NCBI RefSeq assembly: GCF_000485595.1
Contig: NW_014578479.1
Coordinates: forward strand, 43,665 to 74,665
Source of the DNA: Priapulus caudatus
Lineage: Eukaryota > Priapulida > Priapulimorpha > Priapulimorphida > Priapulidae
Direction: 5' to 3'
Length of the DNA: 31,001 nt
The notes under the pieces are model-generated. The model saw nothing but the letters and a program-made list of their open reading frames with translations. It was not told the origin of the DNA and did not search any database. How positions within the stretch are numbered: position 1 is the stretch's first letter; every line of letters starts with the position of its first letter. Of this stretch, positions 20,764 to 30,123 are shown piece by piece. The position numbers were made by a program, and so were the translations under genes.

Positions 20764-20916
20764 TGTAACAATCCCAGATCTGGTCATACTCTATCTGGTG
20801 CTGCCATCTGTAGTGGATAATAGGAATGAAGGGATTGCATCATGGAGGCTGAGCATTTATGTGAATAAAAATAGTTATAGTAACTATATCGTTCTACATC
20901 CTGATTGTCTGGTACA
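20764..20916 (+). repeat. 3' LTR of gypsy element 1, about 153 bp
   Basis: It begins TGTAACAATCCC directly after the polypurine tract and ends at GGTACA, so the ends are TGTA...TACA. It contains AATAAA at about 20,861 as a candidate poly(A) signal. The 5' partner is not in the window, so the right boundary is inferred from the TG...CA rule only. Confidence 0.55.
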
Positions 20917-21122
20917 AAAACGCACTGAAACAATCAGTATAGAATGAAGAGCAAATGAGAGGAATAGAGAATTTACACCAAAAAGAAATTTAAATGGAAA
21001 AGTTGGCAAAAAGAAAACAACAACAGCAGTGTAATAGATGACATTAGAGAGGAACATCATGAATATTAAATGACGGGAAACCTCAACGACAAAAAACAAG
21101 CAAGAAACTTCGTGAAAAGACC
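20917..21122. other. No recognised feature
   Basis: A-rich sequence similar in composition to the following LINE region; possibly its 5' untranslated part. Confidence 0.35.
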
Positions 21123-21805
21123 ATGAGAAACTTGGAAAACGGTTCGGCAGGTAATCAAGAAATAAATATCGAAGAAGTAAATAAATGCACAGTGTGCAAA
21201 AAACTGTACACATATGAAGATATGGTGCAGTCTGGAGAGTGCAGAAAGTGGTTGTTGGTGAGTAGAAGAATATATTTAAAAAACTGGTACAAAAAATGTA
21301 TAAATTATTGGATATAGATAATGAATGCGACAGTGGAGTCAGGCCTGGAGGAAAAGAGCCAATTGTGAACCGCGTGAACAAGAGTATTAAAAAAGATTTA
21401 GGAACACTGCCATGAACTCAATAAATCACCCGATGAAACAAAGATCAAGAAATGAAAACAAAATGTGTAGGAACTTTGAAGATGGAAGACCTTGTAGGTT
21501 TGTCTACAAGTGTATGTCTAAACACGGTTATAATGACAAGAGCTATGTTTCAAAACTCAAGAAGCAACACATTTAAAAAAAACATACAGTGCCGCTATAT
21601 TGCGTTGGGAAACATGTGTCCCTATGGATATACATGCAAGTTTGACTATAGAAGAGAAACTAACACTATAAGAAACAGACAAGAAACAAACCAAGAACAA
21701 ACGGAGATAATAGGACAACTGACACAAGAAGTAAAATTTCTAGATCGACAATTACAGGAGGAAAAAATGTACGAAAATCAGGCCCCAAACCAAGTAAAGA
21801 TGTAG
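21123..21805 (+). pseudogene. LINE ORF1-like: PHD-like and CCCH fingers
   Basis: The first segment (21,123-21,317) has C-T-V-C...GECRKW, resembling the start of a PHD-type finger. In another phase at about 21,460-21,520 the sequence C-x8-C-x5-C-x3-H (CRNFEDGRPCRFVYKCMSKH) is a CCCH zinc finger. A second at about 21,588-21,650 reads C-x8-C-x5-C-x3-Y, with Tyr in place of the last His. A Q/E/K-rich segment (EIIGQLTQEVKFLDRQLQEE) at the end could form a coiled coil. ORF1 proteins of LINEs bind RNA. The pieces sit in different phases, so the frame is broken. An endonuclease follows at 21,890. Confidence 0.55.
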
Positions 21806-21889
21806 TTAATGCGCCAGCAACATATATACAGACACCGTTCTGGCAAGACCAATAAAAAATCTTAAAGCAATCCTATATGAAAATTTTAA

Positions 21890-22620
21890 AGTATTTATGC
21901 AAATGCAAGAGGTATTCGGTCAAAATTAGATAGCCTATATGATAGAATTGAAAATAAAAAACCAAAAGTCATTGCCATTGTTGAAACTCATTTAAATAAT
22001 ATGGGCAATTTGTTTCTCCCTGGCTATCAAATCTATATTGTCAATAGAACAGAAAAAACTGGAGGTGGTGTAATGTTAGCAATAATAGCAGATAGATTAA
22101 AAAATGTAACAATTTGCATCAGAGAAGAACGAGAAGCAGGTGAACAAGTATGATGCTTAATAAATAATCACAGGATTCAAGTTAAAATAGGAGTTGTATA
22201 TGGACCACAAGAGTCTAAAGCACACACACAAAATTATAACAATGTTTGATGTAATAGAGGAGGAAGTTATGAAGGCTGCACAAAAGAATCAAATGTGGTT
22301 AATGGTAGGAGATTTTAATGTTAAAGTTGGAGATTTCATTACAGGCAATAGTAAAGATCTAACAGCAGGAGGAAAAAAATTAATCAGTTTAACACAACAT
22401 TGTAAATTACATTTGGTAAATGGAAGCACCAAATGCAAAGGGATTTGGACACGAGTTCAAGGAGAACAAAAATCAGTAATTGATTACGTGTTAGCCGACA
22501 GCGAGCTGGAATAAAAAATTCCCAACATGGAAATTGATGAAGATAGAATGTGGGGATTATGTAGATATGAAAGTATGGATGTGATAATAAAAACCCGGTA
22601 CAGTGATCACAATACAATTG
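21890..22620 (+). pseudogene. LINE AP-type endonuclease domain
   Basis: Motifs in order are NARGIRSKLDSLYDRI, VIAIVETHLN (catalytic Glu), GGGVMLAI, VVYGPQES, LMVGDFNVKVG (catalytic Asp and Asn), GIWTR, SVIDYVLAD and SDHNTIE (catalytic His). These are the conserved blocks of apurinic-like endonucleases that nick target DNA for LINE insertion. A TGA at about 22,151 and frame changes near 22,230 and 22,510 break it. The sequence fades at about 22,850 with no reverse transcriptase following, so this is a 5' half without its RT. Confidence 0.75.
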
Positions 22621-22961
22621 AATTGGAGATTTTGTTATCAAGTAAAGGAAATTACAAAGAGAATTTTGAAGACTACAAAAAAGCCATATAATATTGGAAA
22701 TCAAAAAGGACTCCAGAAATGAAATATAATTGCTACCAAAAATAGCAACCTTAATAAAATATGGATAAAACAAGGCAGCTTCAAAAAGAAATGTAAAAAA
22801 TGGATGAGCGATTTAAAAGGAATAATATCAGCTGGCAATAAGAAGTCTGCCTAAAGATGTGTACCAGTACTTAGTAAAAAAACTTAGGTTTCTTTTTTAT
22901 ATCAATTAACCGTTCACTAACGAAAAAGCTAAGTCAAGCTAAACTCGAAAATAATGTTACG
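22621..22961. other. LINE remnant and spacer
   Basis: Up to about 22,860 the plus strand keeps K-rich LINE-like reading pieces such as KWMSDLKGIIS with stops. 22,861-22,961 shows nothing recognisable and forms the flank of gypsy element 2. Confidence 0.4.
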
Positions 22962-23123
22962 TGTTGTGCTGCTGCTCAGATTAATCAGACAACACGTTTT
23001 GTCAGGAACACAACGGGTCACGCTTTATTACAAAAGCCCGCCATACAAGTTCTGTCTCTATCTCCCGGATGAACGCGTAGCGCCATCTACTGGCATAATA
23101 GCTCATAAACGTATCACTTAACA
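22962..23123 (-). repeat. 3' LTR of gypsy element 2, about 162 bp
   Basis: In minus sense it starts TGTTAAGTGATAC right after a polypurine tract and ends ...CACAACA. AATAAA at about 23,024-23,029 (minus sense) is a candidate poly(A) signal. An alternative end at 22,955 (GTAACA) cannot be excluded. The 5' LTR should lie beyond 30,789 but is not recognised in the window. Confidence 0.6.
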
Positions 23124-23141
23124 TCTTCCCCCTTTTGGGAG
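23124..23141 (-). promoter_or_regulatory. Polypurine tract of gypsy element 2
   Basis: Minus-sense CTCCCAAAAGGGGGAAGA abuts the TGTTAAG start of the LTR. This fixes the orientation and LTR boundary. Confidence 0.75.
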
Positions 23142-23364
23142 CTTAATTGTTTACGAATCCAATCAGGTTTAACTATCAATCATAACATTTCGTCATAACG
23201 CCGTAATACACAACTGGTCAACTTAACACACAACACCGTCAATTACTGCTTCACCAGAACTGAAATTAGTAAGAGGACCTCACATATTTACAACTACTCG
23301 TGTATGAGAAAACATGTGAATGGTATTAACAGCATACAAGAAAATAAACATGAGGTGTGATTCT
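23142..23364. other. Gypsy element 2, 3' untranslated stretch
   Basis: Lies between the pol stop and the polypurine tract. No coding frame is seen. It is part of the element by position. Confidence 0.55.
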
Positions 23365-23513
23365 CTACTCTCTGAACCTTATAGGTATCTCGACCACTCT
23401 GCTCGATCTAGTTGTTTTTACACTGCTGTTTATCACTGGTTTTGTCTTAACAGCAGTTTGCACCAGCTGCGGCTGTTCAGCGTTGTGCAGGGGCGCACTT
23501 GGCACGGATGTAG
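23365..23513 (-). pseudogene. C-terminal tail of gypsy element 2 pol
   Basis: The minus-strand frame reads VPSAPLHNAEQPQLVQTAV and ends TTRSSRVVEIPIRFRE then TAG at 23,365-23,367. The R-S-x-R-V-x-x-P-x-R-F ending is typical of gypsy integrases. The upstream part of the same protein lies at 29,563-30,118; the copia element at 23,514-29,557 separates the two pieces. Confidence 0.8.
23509..23513. other. Target-site duplication TGTAG, left copy
   Basis: TGTAG directly precedes the copia LTR and recurs at 29,558-29,562 directly after the other LTR. Five bases is the usual duplication for copia-type integrases. Confidence 0.9.
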
Positions 23514-23662
23514 TGTTAAGTTTTGACAAAATAGGCATTTATTTTGTAAGACAAAAGCGTGTTAACAGAACAGTCGCCATATCTACCGGAAGACTAGCTC
23601 TTCAGTAAGATTAGGTATTACCACCTACAATAGATGGCAGCACTGAATATCAAAACTCAACA
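23514..23662 (-). repeat. 3' LTR of copia, 149 bp
   Basis: It starts (minus sense) TGTTGAGTTTTGATATTC and ends TGTCAAAACTTAACA. By eye it is identical base for base to 29,409-29,557. The ends form an inverted TGTT(G/A)AG...CTTAACA. Confidence 0.93.
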
Positions 23663-23670
23663 CTTCCCCT
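23663..23670 (-). promoter_or_regulatory. Copia polypurine tract
   Basis: Minus-sense AGGGGAAG immediately before the LTR TG. Short but correctly placed. Confidence 0.7.
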
Positions 23671-23766
23671 AATACTAATTTTTACTGAACACTCGTTGAA
23701 CTCGGTGAAAACACTCGTTGAAAGAACCGTTCACGCTCGCACGCAGCTAAACAAAAAATCTGTTCA

Positions 23767-24228
23767 TCATTTCACACCCATTTCAACGCACAGCTTAATC
23801 AACCGAGGCTTATGCATCGGCTTTGTGAACATGTCCGCAAGCTGGTTCTCAGTATCGACACGTTTCACTATCAGCTTCCCTTCGCACACTTTCTCGCGCA
23901 CAAAAAAGTGACGGATACGGATGTGCTTGGTTCGCTTGTGATACTCTGGATTCTCTGCTAGTCGAATCGCAGCTTCATTATCCACTCGCAGCTCTGGAAT
24001 CACTTTGATCCCGTTGATGTCCTTTAGCAGACGCTTCAGCCAGACCGTCTCCCGCGCCGCCTCGCTCGCCGCAACGACTTCTGCTTCCGTCGTAGAAATT
24101 GCTACTGACGTCTGACGCTGACTAAACCATGACACTGCTCCTCCAGAGTACAGGCACACAACGCCTGTTGTCGAACGTCCCGTTGACAGATCCCCGCCAT
24201 GGTCCGCATCGCTGAAACTCTCCAGCAC
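23767..24228 (-). pseudogene. Copia RNase H domain
   Basis: An open stretch of 153 residues in the retained frame contains SDADHGGD (catalytic Asp), GRSTTGVVCLY, AVSWFSQRQTSVAISTTEAE (the W.S..Q..va.S..EaE block), LRVDNEAAIRLAENPEYHKRTKHIRIRHFF and ENQLADMFTKP. These are the diagnostic copia RNase H motifs, in order, up to the natural end of pol. This is the best preserved part of the element. RNase H degrades the RNA strand during reverse transcription. Upstream, the frame is lost at about 24,230. Confidence 0.9.
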
Positions 24229-25440
24229 ACCGCTCTTGAACTTCGCTATATCCTATGGCGCGGAACGTTCACTGTGCCCATCGCAGATAGCGCAGAATAC
24301 GCTCACTACCGCCTGCACGTCACTTGCTCCGGCGACTCAAGCGTCCTCGGAACGACGCTCACGGCGTAGGCAATATCCGGCCGAGTACCAACCGCCAGAT
24401 ACATCAGTGCCCCCACTGCCGACCGATACGGGAAAGCAGTCTCATCGTTAACAGCTTCCCCTTTGTCCCGTACCAGTTCCTTGATTGATTGCGGCGTCGG
24501 TCAACAGCTTTGCAGTTTTCCAATGTGTGAATACGCTCCAACCAGCTTTCTCGCGCGTAAGCTGCTTGACCAATCTTGACGGTTGCCATACGTTCACTGC
24601 GCTCTATCTCGAGTCGCCAGATAATAAGATCGCTGGCATTCAACGGTGACACTTGAACTTCGTCCCGACATGTTCGTCAATGAACATCAACACTTCAGTT
24701 CCCTTCATCATTGTCGCCAGCGATAGAGACCTTGTCGTTCCACAGCTTACATGCGCCAACAGCAGCTTCCGCCTGCTTGTTGTCCCGTGATGAAGAGACC
24801 ACGGTGTCCGTCGCTCTGCTGACCGCGAAAACGCCTTGGCATTGAACGAGCAATCGCATGTCTGATCGAGCGTGCTTGCTTCAGTCCATTACAGACTCGC
24901 TTCAATAAGCACTACGTTTTTCATTGCCCGCAGACCATGCCTCTGTAGCCTCTGGTTGTTTGAACATATTTATTGTTTCGTCTAGCTCGCCATACAATGA
25001 ACGCCGTCAACACGTTCGAACTGCATCAAAGCATACCTCGTTCGCGGCGACACTTAGAGCATCATCCGGATCGTCCCGACTGGCCAACGCGGACTAAACG
25101 TGTCGTGTAAAGAAGTCTACTCCCTTGCGCTGGCGAAACCCTTGACGAGACGATCTGTTGCGCTTGTGCTTGTCAGATCGAGTTCCCAGTCCGGATTCAA
25201 CTTTACGCTTGTAGACCCACTTTGTTCTCGATGCTTTGCGACCTTCGGGCAGATCGACAGACTCCCAGGCTACCTATTTTGAGGCAATGCGAGTCCATCT
25301 CCACTGTCCATCGCCATCTTCCACGCTGTCGCCGTCGGCATCACTGCGCAGCTTCGTTAGAACTGTTGTCTGCTCCGTTTCTCCGACATCACGGAACACC
25401 AAGCCGACGCGCGACATTTATTTTTCGTGTCTGACATCTC
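24229..25440 (-). pseudogene. Copia reverse transcriptase domain, shattered
   Basis: Motifs are spread over all three minus frames. Near 25,300 there is WKMAMDSEM, then WESVDLPEGRK and TKWVYKRKVES (about 25,260-25,190). A GELDET- and NMFKQPE-like stretch lies near 25,000-24,950 and an NGLKQA-like stretch near 24,880. SAVGALMYLAVGTRPDIAYA lies at about 24,425-24,360. This is the copia RT order. I could not find the YVDD active-site box. Frame changes occur every 30-100 bases, denser than in the neighbouring RNase H. Confidence 0.75.
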
Positions 25441-26665
25441 GCGAAGCAGCGAAAAAAATACACGGAGCGGCGAGCGATTTCGCTCCCGTCAGCTTTCAAA
25501 GCGCTCTGGTAACAACAATTACGAGAGCGAAAATTTTGGAAGATACGAGAAAAAATCGCTTCCCGGTGCCGCCGGCAGCATTCGAACCGGAGGCCGAGCC
25601 CACCAAGTTTTTGCCCTCGGATGCCACCATCTCTATAAAACTCGCGGTCCTCCTGACCCGCACTTTTTCCTCTCATATTACGATGAAATACTACGATTAG
25701 CCTCCCTCAATCGGTTGATTCGCCACACGAACAAAAAACTCGCCAGTCTAAGAAATCGGATTGCGGGCATGTAGACAGTAGTGCAGCCAGTGTTTTTTAT
25801 GATCGCCATAACAATAAGTTTTTATATCGCAGGGGTTACCAGTGGGGGAGTGAGGGCACGACCAGTGACACTGACACACAGCGTAATCAAAGCTGTTAAA
25901 CTGAATTCGTTACTTTTCTTAACGTAGAAAAGTGGACTATTTTTATTCAGTTAGATATCTAGAATGCAATGTAAAACTGTATATACTCTAAAGATTCTAG
26001 ACACTTTAAAGTATTATTTGCGGTAGTGCGACAGCATTGATCTATGCATGGGGGTAGCGTCGACTGGGGAGGAGAAAGCGAAAGTAAAACCTTACCAGAA
26101 GCTCCAGCGCATTCCTAGAGATTCCAGTACAAGTTTCTTTTTTAACATACTCAAGTAACTAAAAACTCTCTCTGAAAAGTTTTGAACTTGCTTCAGTCGA
26201 TGTAAAAAGAAAGTTGAAAGATGAAAAGAAATAAAGTAAAAAAAAGAAACTATACCATCATTACCATGATTATAATTATTGATTTCCTGTCTTTGTCATG
26301 TTACCTGACTATGTGTACTGTGTAGTGCAGGTCTTGCTCTGTGTGAATGAAATTGAATAAGAATGTGATTGGTTTCTTAGTAAGTCAAGTAAGAATAAAT
26401 GTGATTAAAAATGTGATCGAATGTAATTTGTTGACTGATTCTTAACAGTGATAGTCTGATACTGGTGCTGAGTGCTGAATGCTGATGAATGATATTAGAG
26501 TCAGTGCTATCAAAATTATGAAAATTTTACAAATATATCATGCTATGTAAAAGTATGCTCCTGCCAAGCCTAAAATAGCTCCCGTAAAAAAAATTACGAG
26601 AGCTCTTTTTTTCAATACAAAATCAAAAAGAGCTCTCGTAAAAAAAAAGTTATTTTTAGGCTGCT
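25441..26665. mobile_element. Unidentified insert inside copia, about 1.2 kb
   Basis: Copia coding in minus sense reaches RDRSKIRLPAHLKDFQ at about 26,720-26,670 and resumes at about 25,330 with the start of RT. The DNA between carries no copia motif. From 25,780 to 26,560 it is AT-rich and non-coding. It holds GCTCCCGT...TTACGAGAGC twice, near 25,485-25,530 and at 26,577-26,603, and a hairpin at its right end. It may be a non-autonomous DNA transposon or foldback, but boundaries and target duplication are not resolved. Confidence 0.45.
26567..26662. repeat. 96-bp hairpin at the insert end
   Basis: AGCCTAAAAT...TTACGAGAGCTCTTTTT pairs with AAAAAGAGCTCTCGTAA...TTTTTAGGCT around a loop near TTCAATACAAAATC. 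The inner arms ACGAGAGCTCTTTTT and AAAAAGAGCTCTCGT are exact; the outer arms contain length differences in A runs. Confidence 0.85.
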
Positions 26666-26669
26666 CTGG

Positions 26670-27710
26670 AAGTCCTTGAGATGAGCTGGTAGGCGAATTT
26701 TCGAACGATCACGAACACCATACCGCTTCTTAGCCTTGGCATGGCTTCCTCATCTACCTCATCTTCGCTTTGCCTCGCTGTTATCGTACTCACTTTCACT
26801 CATTGACTCCGTCTCCGGCTGCTCCATTAGCTCCGACACAACCGGAACTTGCACTACACTCGACTGCGCACACGGTTCGATCCGAAGATCACGTTGCGCG
26901 ACCGCATCATCTCGCGACCGCTGTGATCCTTTACAACTCGATAACCGTTATCATCGTCGTATCCGATCAAATATCCCTTGACCGCTTTGCTGTCGCATTT
27001 CTTTGCGTTGTCCGTCCGGAACATGCACGTAGCACTTCGTTCCGATCACACGCAGATGCTTGATGGATGGCTTCTGTCCTCGCCACAGCTCGAACGGTGA
27101 TTTGCCGTGGACACCCGCTCGGACGCCGTACGATTCAGCACGTTATACAGCCGTGCTGCGTGAGTTCCGCCCACAGACGCTTGCTGAACCAGCATTGAGC
27201 CAACCGCATCGCACGGCGCAGACTCGACGATAATTTCGATTTTCGTCGTTTATTTTTGCTTTGTAAACGGTTCTGCCTGCGGCGTGTGAGGTTCCGATGC
27301 GTGAGAACTTGATGCCTTTTTCGCAAGTTCGTCTCGAAACATATTCGACGTGAACTCGCCACCGTTTATATGCGCCAGCGCAGTTCCTTGATCACATGTC
27401 CTAGTGTTTTGGACTCCGCCAGAAACTCGCGTAGCTTCACGATCGCGTCACTTTTCACTTTCAGAAAATACACTGACCGATATCTCGTGAAGTCATCTTT
27501 GAAGCACACGAAGTACTTCAGCCCCGAAAAAGATTCGTCGAATGGTCCGCACAAATCCACATGCACGATCTCTCCCACTTTCGACGCGCGCGGCCGTTTT
27601 CCGAACGGCAATCGATGTGCCTTTCCGTAAGCACAACCCTCGCACACACACCCGAAATTTGAGTTCGTCTCGACATATTCCGGATCGATTTCAGAAATCA
27701 TTTCACGCTC
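26670..27710 (-). pseudogene. Copia integrase domain, broken
   Basis: In minus sense it contains CVCEGCAYGKAHRLPFG (end of the HHCC zinc site), VGEIVHVDLCGPF (first catalytic Asp), KYFVCFKDDFTRY, then NGGEFTSNMFRDEL after a frame change, MRLAQCWFSKRLWAELT, RLYNVLNRT, SPFELWRGQKPSIKHLRV, KGYLIGYDDDNGYRVV and RSRNVIF. The longest intact frame is 27,366-27,701. The expected NGxxER motif with the catalytic Glu is not readable near 27,270. Integrase inserts the cDNA into target DNA. Confidence 0.82.
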
Positions 27711-27934
27711 GACTTTTGTCGTGGATGACCGAATCTCTCATGCCACACTTGCAAATCATCCGATTTCGTGCCGTCATCAAGTTCACTGTGAATGCACTTC
27801 GTACGCTTTGTTGGCTTCCATCGCCAACTTGTCACGCAATCCACCGCCACGCTCTCGATACTCGAACACCATCACATTCTTCTCCCCATCGAGCAGCCTT
27901 GCCAGCCATCGTTGCACCTCCGACACAAACTGAC

Positions 27935-28243
27935 TTACCAGACAGCCGATCCTGGGCGAAAGTCACCGAAAACAGATTCGCGCTTCAATCCAGCGTACGA
28001 ACCACACGTCACCGCAACTTCGCGATCCTCCCAGCGACCATTGATCGAAACACGCACATTCACAGTACCTTTTCCGAGCGCTTCCAAAAAAGTACCGTCC
28101 GCCGTCATTGCACTGCACTGGCCCTTCTCGAATTTCTCGAATGATTCGAACACGTCACCGTTCTTTGAGATATGCCGCGTTGCACCAGTATCCGCATACC
28201 ACACATCACTTTCCGCACACACACCGAACGCATTCGACAACAC
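27935..28243 (-). pseudogene. Copia aspartic protease domain
   Basis: An open stretch of 102 residues contains VWYADTGATRHIS, the copia protease active site (D-T/S-G-A with the typical W.aD..At.Hi), followed by MTADGTFLEALGKGTVNVRV. It cleaves the Gag-Pol polyprotein. The frame is lost at 27,935 before the integrase zinc region. Confidence 0.88.
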
Positions 28244-29185
28244 GAGTAACGATGTCGGGCCGACCTTCTGCCTTCTGTCGCCACTCGCCGAGTTATTCGA
28301 CTCTCATTGGTGTTCCGCTTGGACAGTCTCGTTTGAAATGCCCATTTTCGTGGCAGCCATAACAAAGAGGCCCTTGCCCCTTCGCCGTACCGCCGCTCTT
28401 GTCGAATTTCTTCTTCGCTTTCCAAGCCTTTTCTCGCGCCGCTCTTGCCGTGATAACGCAGTTTTTACCACCAGTGCCTCACTGTTCGTCTCATCCGCAC
28501 GTTTTAGCAGCGAACGTTTCGTAAACGAGCATAGTTGATCAGTGACAGGTTCTCGCATGGTGCGTTTCTTCCTTGTCAATCATTGTTCCAGTCTCGATTT
28601 GAAATGCGAAGCAATGACTCGGGCAACGTGTCGAGCACCTTGCATTCAAGGAACATATCTGGCAACTTGACGTTCTTGTCATTTGCGTCTCTCGCCAATT
28701 GCCAAGCCTTCAGCTCGTTCCAAATATTTCTTTAGCATTACTCATGCGTCGGCGTGCCGAGCGTCGTCATCTGCCGACGTCTCGTAACCGAAAAACTGGC
28801 ATGCAAAGGTCCAAACGATTCTCACCTAGGTTTACGGAACTATCATACGAATCGCACGAGCCTCGAGCCAACCTCTCGAGATGTCTTGAAGCGCGATATC
28901 TTTTGTAGGTTGTTCATTCGCTTCACGAGATCAGTGCCAGCAGCGCAGAAGTCGCCTCACCGATCAACACAAATGCCAGCGCAGCGACCATGCTTTCGCT
29001 GGCCTCTCAGTTGTGTCTATCACTCCAAGGATCAGGCATCTGTGAACCGTCACAGCATTGCGTCAGCCGCTTGCCGCCGAGACATGTGAAACTCGATGCC
29101 GTGCTATTCTCAGTTGTGCCATCGGATTACCGCTTCCTCGCAGCTTGGCGATATTCCACTTAGCCATCGTAACATCACTCATCAT
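28244..29185 (-). pseudogene. Copia gag with CCHC zinc knuckle
   Basis: A candidate start ATG-ATG at 29,185-29,180 opens MMSDVTMAKWNIAKLRGSGN. At 28,364-28,323 the minus strand reads C-Y-G-C-H-E-N-G-H-F-K-R-D-C, a perfect CX2CX4HX4C nucleocapsid knuckle. Between them, frame changes prevent a continuous reading. Gag forms the particle and binds element RNA. Confidence 0.7.
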
Positions 29186-29394
29186 TTTATTACCGATAAG
29201 AATTCACCGTTACGAATACTAGCAATTCCATTCACCACGCCAATTGCATACACATAGTATTGTCCGAATATAGTATTACCAAGCAATGAAGCATCATACC
29301 ACAGTGCCAGAAATACAACAATACCACAATGCAATACAATGCTGAAGATCATTCACAAAAACAACTGAGCCGTTAACTGCACAGAATCACGATC

Positions 29395-29408
29395 CTGGGC
29401 CCATAACC
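29395..29408 (-). promoter_or_regulatory. Copia primer-binding site matching initiator tRNA-Met
   Basis: Plus-strand CTGGGCCCATAACC abuts the inner end of the 5' LTR. It equals the anticodon stem-loop sequence of animal initiator tRNA-Met (CTGGGCCCATAACC). The minus-sense element therefore carries GGTTATGGGCCCAG as primer site, as described for Drosophila copia, which uses an internal cleaved tRNA end. Confidence 0.8.
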
Positions 29409-29557
29409 TGTTAAGTTTTGACAAAATAGGCATTTATTTTGTAAGACAAAAGCGTGTTAACAGAACAGTCGCCATATCTACCGGAAGACTAGCTCTTCAG
29501 TAAGATTAGGTATTACCACCTACAATAGATGGCAGCACTGAATATCAAAACTCAACA
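29409..29557 (-). repeat. 5' LTR of copia, 149 bp
   Basis: Identical by eye to 23,514-23,662. The primer-binding site follows on its inner side and the duplication TGTAG on its outer side (29,558-29,562). Confidence 0.93.
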
Positions 29558-29562
29558 TGTAG
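29558..29562. other. Target-site duplication TGTAG, right copy
   Basis: Exact match to 23,509-23,513. Removing the copia element and one TGTAG brings the two parts of the gypsy integrase tail together. Confidence 0.9.
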
Positions 29563-30118
29563 TTGGTGATAATACACCGGCTTCTTGCGGCTTATGCGGT
29601 GGGCTGATTGTAGTTTCTGTAGTGGTAGGAATTCTGACTCGGCCCGGTTGCGGCGGCAGTGAGTGTGTTGCCCTAGTACGTACTTTCTGAGGTGGCGTCT
29701 GTTTCGTCGGAATGTTTTCCCTTGTTCCGTAGTCACCTCAAAAGATCAGCTCGTCAGCTGTTTTGACACCTTCGCTTCTTGCCACTCTCTCTTCCCAGAA
29801 ATCAGAGGCTGCATCCTCAAAGTATGACCTACTGCGAGTCGGGCAAGTTCCTTGCCGATATTCCCCTTCTCACCACGCCTATTCTCCTTAGAACTCGCTT
29901 CCCTTTCTGGATCAGTATATCCTGGTCTAAGCTTAGCTTCCCTGGTAGGAATGGCAGTCTTCGTTCTTCTCCCAAAAAGCCTTTGAGCTGGACTGGTTGT
30001 CATTCCTTCTGTTGGTGTGTTTCTTACACTTAACAGACCTAGGAATGGGCCTTCGCCAGTTGCTCGGCCCTTCCTCATGAGCCTTTTTGCGATCTTCACA
30101 GCAGCCTCGGCAGCACCG
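29563..30118 (-). pseudogene. Gypsy element 2 integrase C-terminal part
   Basis: In minus sense it has AVKIAKRLMRKG, LLSVRNTPTEGMTTSPAQRLFGRRTKTAIP, then VGHTLRMQP and KREWQEAKV, and after a small frame change near 29,740 FEVTTEQGKTFRRNRRHLRK. This is the region after the integrase catalytic core in gypsy pol. The core, RNase H, reverse transcriptase and protease are absent: it joins gag directly at about 30,120. The 3' continuation is at 23,365-23,513. Confidence 0.82.
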
Positions 30119-30123
30119 ATAGC

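Larger units (their letters stand above)
23514..29557 (-). mobile_element. Complete Ty1/copia retrotransposon, 6,044 bp
   Basis: It is bounded by two identical 149-bp LTRs and a 5-bp duplication. In minus sense the order is LTR, primer-binding site, gag with CCHC knuckle, protease, integrase, reverse transcriptase, RNase H, polypurine tract, LTR. Integrase before reverse transcriptase is the defining order of copia (Pseudoviridae-type) elements. Small frame breaks run through the coding part, and a foreign segment of about 1.2 kb sits at about 25,440-26,665, so the copy cannot be autonomous as read. It is inserted in the integrase tail of gypsy element 2. Short LTRs are reported for some marine-animal copia clades such as GalEa; I cannot assign the clade. 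Confidence 0.9.

Noticed and set aside
20764-23123. Treating the two gypsy fragments (plus strand at 19,748-20,916 and minus strand from 22,962) as one element
   Set aside because: Their LTR start sequences (TGTAACAATCCC and TGTTAAGTGATAC), polypurine tracts and integrase tails differ, and they face opposite ways.
25560-25640. Possible tRNA-derived sequence on the minus strand (GGTTCGAATGC resembles a B box)
   Set aside because: I could not find a matching A box or a cloverleaf around it.
25625-25650. TATA-box-like CTATAAAAC as a promoter
   Set aside because: No gene or element start is identifiable downstream; single short motifs are expected by chance.
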